64,000 nt of DNA from Zunongwangia sp. ESRF-bin46. Lineage in GTDB: Bacteria > Bacteroidota > Bacteroidia > Flavobacteriales > Flavobacteriaceae. Shown one piece after another: positions 60,501-64,000 of the stretch. The notes beneath the pieces are model-generated. The model saw nothing but the letters and a program-made list of their open reading frames with translations. It searched no databases and was not told where the DNA came from. The first letter of the stretch is position 1, and every line of letters begins with the position of its first letter. The stretch spans positions 310,001 to 374,000 of the forward strand of contig NTLF01000020.1 in the NCBI GenBank assembly GCA_002631855.1, read 5' to 3'. Position numbers and translations under genes: made by a program.

Positions 60501-60565
60501 TGTGAATAAATTGAACCAATACTTGCTATGCAAAGCATTAGTAATACGAGTATTTTTTTCATCAT
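57563..60565 (-). CDS. Large T9SS cargo protein with three tandem ~187-residue modules
   Basis: Secreted protein of 1000 residues. Signal peptide to 22 (SIYSQ). Three tandem modules of about 187 residues start near 23, 210 and 398, each with PYxEDFxNGDPxCWxYExTD, then DGxNDP, KDDWAF, ENFELV, a TYxxxxQQGxFPG loop and TSGEYYVAIHA; they look like jelly-roll carbohydrate- or protein-binding domains. Residues about 595-910 hold repeats with GISGDGNTVVG and SEDGSIVVGW-type patterns and W-containing beta turns, as in HAF-type extracellular repeat proteins. The last ~70 residues are a type A T9SS sorting domain (YYPNPVSDILNIDS ... KTFKIIKN). It is probably a surface or secreted adhesin or enzyme with binding modules. 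Confidence 0.9.
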   Translation of the reverse strand: MMKKILVLLMLCIASIGSIYSQDCTVAAPLPYLEDFSNGDPACWEYENTDAAAPEWAYNDGIDLTGDGTNDPFVGLIPANVSNRDKDDWAFTQKLQLEAGTAYQISVDYNSLGLGNAIANENFELVITDAPNSTATFSEVIGTYNDILQQGSFPGSAGDNVIENAYTAQENFTPTTSGEYYVAIHALGASGNDSGVFMVFSTSVEEAPLVCDAVTVPYSEDFENGDPACWAYENTDGFGPEWMYNDAVDIDGDGNNDPLLSITPPSVQDFPKDDWAFTEKIQMEAGTEYFVSAHYNTLNLGTAIAEENFELVVLDAPNSSATFQTVLETYIGVTQQGTFPGNNDGQDVESQAYFTEKGFTPATSGEYYVAIHATGSNNQQGAPLILFDIAVNDTPIGPDCTEAATIPYSEDFSNGDPDCWEYEDTDATIPEWTFSDSVDISGDGSNDPILALIPNNVSQTAKDDWAFSKKLQLAADAEYQVSVHYNAINLGNTSASENFELVITDAQDSGSIVEVLGTYNDILQQGDFPGNNDGNDIESQAYLAEEIFTPTTSGEYYIAIHATGTNGTEAGGFLLFDVAIENFIEPGDGELFIYPGTTMSGVDANGDSAAGHNTAQVLSWTEDGGITQIGGLGPGTGVGGDVKISDDGNTIVGPYVNPDNGLKEMSMYDVPTETWTPLGGIGGQSGDQVSSAWGISGDGNTVVGLGWLPSSGAHAITWNEATGVVDLGSTVTDRSTRANGASEDGSIVVGWQDSESGFRQAAIWENGAQQLISFPNGDPAQEAGSISNDGVWVGGFGNFANNFQAYRWSEATGVETLGPPLQPGWRGGTTALSGDGSIVIGFYRPQGPALFGSGFIWTEALGVTDLNSYAESLGIDTQGIIMSLPLDISADGSTIVGAGRDSNNQRVGFVLKLAPTILGTETVTSTMDVTYYPNPVSDILNIDSATNIEQVAIYSVTGQQLLSKALNGAITVDVSSLSSGVYFVKAYGENSSKTFKIIKN

Positions 60566-60707
60566 TATAAAGATTTGATTTTACGGCTAATGTAGAAAAA
60601 GATACTGCTCTGTTCGGTTAATGAACGGTTAACGGGGAAAGTTTTACGGTAATATGAGCTTTCTTAAGAAGAAATTTAAAGTGATTTTTATGTAAATAGA
60701 AAAGCGG

Positions 60708-61187
60708 CTATTTTATTCGTTTCCTCACAAAAACAGCGACAATAGCTGCCGTGACAATGCCAAACCCTAATGCGCCAAACGCCGATTGCCACATGTAATT
60801 GGTGATATTAAAATAGTCGTTCGCTTTGGTGCGGGTCATCAAATCATTAGTGACGGAATATTCTATTACGTTGTTAAAATATTCAGGGGTTATATAGTTG
60901 TGGGTAATGTATTGTCCTACAGGGGACAATAAAGCTACAAAAACACTTAAAATGACTCCTGATATAAACCCTTGAAACCATGTCATACTTCCATTAAAAA
61001 CCCTTCTTCTTTTTTCCCGAAGCGCCAGTAAATAGATAAAAATGGCAAAAGGGGCAAATAGTAAGGTAAGCCACCAATGATTTGAAATCTGTTCTTCATG
61101 CCAACCCAATGTTTTTTCAAGTAACATCCATGAAAGCATGGTTATGGTAAAAACAATAGCCCATTTAAACTCTATTTTAATATTCAT
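60708..61187 (-). CDS. DUF4199 membrane protein
   Basis: A 159-residue membrane protein with four helices and the DUF4199 pattern: IEFKWAIVFTITMLSWMLLEKTLGWH, LFAPFAIFIYLLALREKRRRVFNGSMTWFQGFISGVILS, and YFNVIEYSVTNDLM-like segment between helices 3 and 4. The family is restricted largely to Bacteroidetes and has no known function. It follows secA in the same direction, but secA has its own terminator. Confidence 0.88.
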   Translation of the reverse strand: MNIKIEFKWAIVFTITMLSWMLLEKTLGWHEEQISNHWWLTLLFAPFAIFIYLLALREKRRRVFNGSMTWFQGFISGVILSVFVALLSPVGQYITHNYITPEYFNNVIEYSVTNDLMTRTKANDYFNITNYMWQSAFGALGFGIVTAAIVAVFVRKRIK

Positions 61188-61213
61188 AGTAGCAGTTTTT
61201 CAAAGCTAAAGAT

Positions 61214-61256
61214 ACCAAAAAAAGAAACCCTGAAAAGCATAGCCTTCAAGGTTTCT
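61214..61256 (-). terminator. Terminator after secA
   Basis: A 12-bp stem (61223-61234 with 61245-61256, one C-A mismatch) with core AGAAACC / GGTTTCT, followed on the minus strand by a run of T (61217-61223). Confidence 0.8.
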
Positions 61257-61279
61257 ATATATAAATTATTTGGTGAAGC

Positions 61280-64000
61280 TTACTCTTCTGTAAGTACCCA
61301 TTCGCCTTTTTCTAGTAGAGGAATAGCTTGTTTGTACTTTAAGGTTTTGTTTTCACCACTCATCACATTTTTGATGGTTACTTTGTCGTTACGACCAATT
61401 TTTGGTTTATCACGAACAATAGTCTCAGTCACTTGCTGTTGCTGGTTTTGTGTGTTCCCGGCAGCTCGTGATTGTGCAGAGCGTTCATCTAAATTCTGAA
61501 TTTCCTCTTTCTCTTCGCTTAGTTTTTCCTTTTTACGGGTTTGTCTAGCTTCACGAATCTGCTCTTGGTTTTCTTGGGGAAGCTCTCCTTTAAATAAGAA
61601 GGAAATCACTTCTCTGTTCACCTTATCAATCATTACTTTAAACAGTTCGAAAGCTTCAAACTTATAGATTAATAGTGGGTCTTTTTGCTCGTGAACCGCT
61701 AGTTGAACTGATTGTTTCAGTTCATCCATTTTACGTAAATGTGTTTTCCAAGAATCGTCAATAATGGCAAGGGTTATGTTTTTCTCAAAATCCTGTACCA
61801 ATTGCTTTCCTTCAGTTTCATATGCTTTTTCAAGATCGGTAGCGACATTGATTGTTTTTACGCCATCGGTAAACGGAACCAAAATACGCTTGTATTGATC
61901 CTTATGATTTTCATATACATTTTTAATTACCGGATAGGCCATTTCTGCATTGCGCAACATTTTTTCTTGGTAATGCTTGTAAGCCGCTTTATATACTTTT
62001 CCAGAAATATCTAAAATGCTCATTTTTTCAAATTCCTTTTCAGAAATAGGTGAACTCATAGAGAAATAGCGGATCAATTCAAACTCGAAGTTTTTATAAT
62101 CCTGAGCCAATTTGTTAGTTTCTGAAATAGCTTCCGAAGTTTCAAAAATCATATTGGCAACATCCACGCGAAGACGCTCTCCAAATAGTGCGTGGTAACG
62201 TCGTTTGTAGATTACTTCACGTTGCGCATTCATCACATCATCATATTCCAGCAAACGCTTTCTAATTCCGAAGTTGTTTTCCTCTACTTTTTTCTGTGCG
62301 CGCTCAATAGACTTAGAGATCATGGAATGCTGAATCACTTCGCCTTCTTCCAGTCCCATACGGTCCATCATTTTGGCGATACGCTCACTACCAAATAAAC
62401 GCATTAAATTATCTTCCAGCGATACGTAAAACTGAGAACTACCTGGATCTCCTTGTCGTCCACTACGTCCACGCAACTGTCTGTCAACACGACGGCTATC
62501 GTGGCGTTCGGTACCTACAATGGCAAGACCACCGGCTTCTTTTACTTCTTTGCTTAGTTTAATATCGGTACCACGACCCGCCATATTGGTGGCAATGGTT
62601 ACCATTCCGCTTTTACCAGCTTCAGCAACGATATCGGCCTCTTTTTTGTGCATTTTCGCATTCAGTACATTATGCGCAATGTTACGAATGCTCAACATTC
62701 GGCTCAATAATTCTGAAATTTCTACCGAAGTAGTACCAATCAATACCGGACGGCCCGCTTTTGAAAGGTTGGTTACCTCCTCAATTACGGCATTGTATTT
62801 TTCACGTTTGGTTTTGTAGATTTTATCTTCTCGGTCGTGACGAGCGATAGGTCGGTTGGTTGGTATTTCAACCACATCCAATTCATAAATTTCCCAAAGC
62901 TCACCTGCTTCTGTTACTGCTGTACCCGTCATACCAGATAGCTTACGGTACATACGGAAGTAGTTTTGAAGCGTAATGGTTGCAAAGGTTTGCGTAGCCG
63001 CTTCAATTTTTACATCTTCTTTCGCTTCAATCGCTTGGTGTAATCCATCACTGTAACGACGACCGTCCATAATACGTCCGGTCTGCTCGTCCACGATCAT
63101 TACTTTGTTTTCCATCACCACATACTCTGTATCTTTTTCAAACAGGGCGTATGCTTTCAGTAATTGGTTAAGGGTGTGGATACGTTCACTTTTTATTCCG
63201 AAGTCACGAAACAGCTCTTCTTTTAGTTCAGCTTCTTCTTCTGTAGGAAGTTCTTTTGCTTCAATTTTAGCGATTTCAGTTCCCATTTCAGGCATAACGA
63301 AGAAATCTGGATTGTCTTCACCCGAAAGGTATTCTACTCCTTTATCACTTAATTCTATCTGATTGTTCTTTTCATCAATTACAAAATACAGCGCTTCATC
63401 TACCTTCGGCATTTCGCGGTTGTTATCTTGCATGTAATGATTTTCAGTTTTCTGAAGCAATTGACGGATGCCGTCTTCAGATAAAAACTTAATCAGTGCT
63501 TTGTTTTTAGGCAATCCACGGAACACACGAAGCAATTGGAACCCACCTTCTTTTGTATCTCCTTCTTTAATCAATTTTTTAGCTTCGGCTAAGACACCGG
63601 TTAAATATTTTCGCTGTACATTAACGATATCCTGAACTTTCGGCTTTAATTCGTTAAACTCGTGACGATCACCTTCTGGAACAGGTCCAGAGATAATTAA
63701 AGGCGTACGGGCATCATCAATCAATACTGAATCCACCTCATCGACAATGGCGTAGTGGTGTGGGCGTTGTACTAGATCCTTGGGATCGTGCGCCATATTA
63801 TCACGCAGATAATCAAAACCAAATTCGTTATTGGTTCCGTAGGTAATGTCTGCGTTGTAGGCTTTTCTTCGTTCTTCACTATTGGGGCGGTGGTAATCAA
63901 TACAGTCAACACTCAAACCGTGAAACTCAAAAATAGGGGCCATCCACGCACTATCTCGTTTTGCCAAGTAGTCGTTTACGGTTACAAGGTGTACCCCGTT
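61280..64000 (-). CDS. secA: Preprotein translocase ATPase SecA (N-terminus outside window)
   Basis: Motor ATPase that pushes preproteins through SecYEG. The frame is open to base 64000 and begins mid-protein with [11 protein letters not shown] before LAKRDSAWM. It then shows [19 protein letters not shown], the DEVD box in [42 protein letters not shown] and [13 protein letters not shown]. The insertion at about 100-240 is the longer Bacteroidetes form. The C-terminal end ([18 protein letters not shown]... [27 protein letters not shown] in outline) has no CxCxSGxxxxxC(H/C) zinc motif, so the SecB-binding end of E. coli SecA is absent. Confidence 0.96.
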   Translation of the reverse strand, partial: NGVHLVTVNDYLAKRDSAWMAPIFEFHGLSVDCIDYHRPNSEERRKAYNADITYGTNNEFGFDYLRDNMAHDPKDLVQRPHHYAIVDEVDSVLIDDARTPLIISGPVPEGDRHEFNELKPKVQDIVNVQRKYLTGVLAEAKKLIKEGDTKEGGFQLLRVFRGLPKNKALIKFLSEDGIRQLLQKTENHYMQDNNREMPKVDEALYFVIDEKNNQIELSDKGVEYLSGEDNPDFFVMPEMGTEIAKIEAKELPTEEEAELKEELFRDFGIKSERIHTLNQLLKAYALFEKDTEYVVMENKVMIVDEQTGRIMDGRRYSDGLHQAIEAKEDVKIEAATQTFATITLQNYFRMYRKLSGMTGTAVTEAGELWEIYELDVVEIPTNRPIARHDREDKIYKTKREKYNAVIEEVTNLSKAGRPVLIGTTSVEISELLSRMLSIRNIAHNVLNAKMHKKEADIVAEAGKSGMVTIATNMAGRGTDIKLSKEVKEAGGLAIVGTERHDSRRVDRQLRGRSGRQGDPGSSQFYVSLEDNLMRLFGSERIAKMMDRMGLEEGEVIQHSMISKSIERAQKKVEENNFGIRKRLLEYDDVMNAQREVIYKRRYHALFGERLRVDVANMIFETSEAISETNKLAQDYKNFEFELIRYFSMSSPISEKEFEKMSILDISGKVYKAAYKHYQEKMLRNAEMAYPVIKNVYENHKDQYKRILVPFTDGVKTINVATDLEKAYETEGKQLVQDFEKNITLAIIDDSWKTHLRKMDELKQSVQLAVHEQKDPLLIYKFEAFELFKVMIDKVNREVISFLFKGELPQENQEQIREARQTRKKEKLSEEKEEIQNLDERSAQSRAAGNTQNQQQQVTETIVRDKPKIGRNDKVTIKNVMSGENKTLKYKQAIPLLEKGEWVLTEE

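Noticed and set aside
1-64000. tRNA, rRNA, IS elements, phage or defence islands
   Set aside because: No matching RNA structures, transposase, integrase, Cas or toxin-antitoxin proteins were seen in either strand.

Overview
The window is AT-rich chromosomal DNA from a member of the Bacteroidetes, most likely the family Flavobacteriaceae. The evidence is a type III glutamine synthetase, two proteins with type IX secretion (T9SS) sorting tails, many small families typical of Flavobacteriia (Lacal_2735, DUF3078, DUF4920, DUF6268), and a recurring Bacteroidetes-type promoter -7 box (TAnnTTTG) placed just ahead of start codons. I see no rRNA, tRNA, CRISPR array, transposase, integrase or prophage gene. 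The two ends cut through genes: glnN (type III) on the left and secA on the right.

Layout. 1-7140: end of glutamine synthetase III, then a six-gene curli (functional amyloid) operon: a major subunit made of 28 gapless 11-residue repeats, a CsgB-like minor subunit, a CsgH-like/CsgE fusion, CsgF, a CsgG pore protein with an extra C-terminal beta-barrel, and a CarboxypepD-reg/propeller lipoprotein. 7140-13150: purM, a DUF3078 barrel, a membrane protein, then prfA-pyrF and a BtuF-like binding protein. 13149-22270: small envelope proteins, a T9SS cargo protein, the fused mutase IcmF, an Lrp regulator and an MFS transporter preceded by a promoter, a 24-codon leader ORF ending Cys-Met-Cys and a strong terminator. 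22267-33600: FluC, an SRPBCC/GyrI protein, a dipeptidyl peptidase III, a MazG-like enzyme, BCAT, DUF4920-mnmD, an epimerase, YceI, grpE-dnaJ.

33600-39130: a possible small RNA, then a tight five-gene operon (ABC ATPase, ABC permease, MscS channel, DUF6268 barrel, NtrC-like regulator without a DNA-binding domain). 39159-47000: a Gmad2 lipoprotein, PPK2, an M28 peptidase, DUF2071, a DUF1853 gene lacking an ordinary start codon, DUF1801, a MATE exporter and a PAP2 phosphatase. 47076-52160: an operon for lipid-linked sugar transfer (GT2, double LAB_N membrane protein, ArnT-like GT39), an NAD-dependent epimerase and the GTPase MeaB. 52248-57500: Ohr, PA2169, and two ECF sigma/partner pairs, each with the partner start overlapping the sigma stop by exactly 17 bp and each with a recognisable ECF-type promoter; the second lies in a divergent, mirrored pair of promoters. 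57563-64000: a large three-module T9SS protein, DUF4199, and secA.

Together the region is mostly housekeeping and cell-envelope functions. The accessory parts most worth a second look are the modified curli secretion machine, the leader-peptide/terminator unit before the MFS gene, and the divergent ECF promoter pair.
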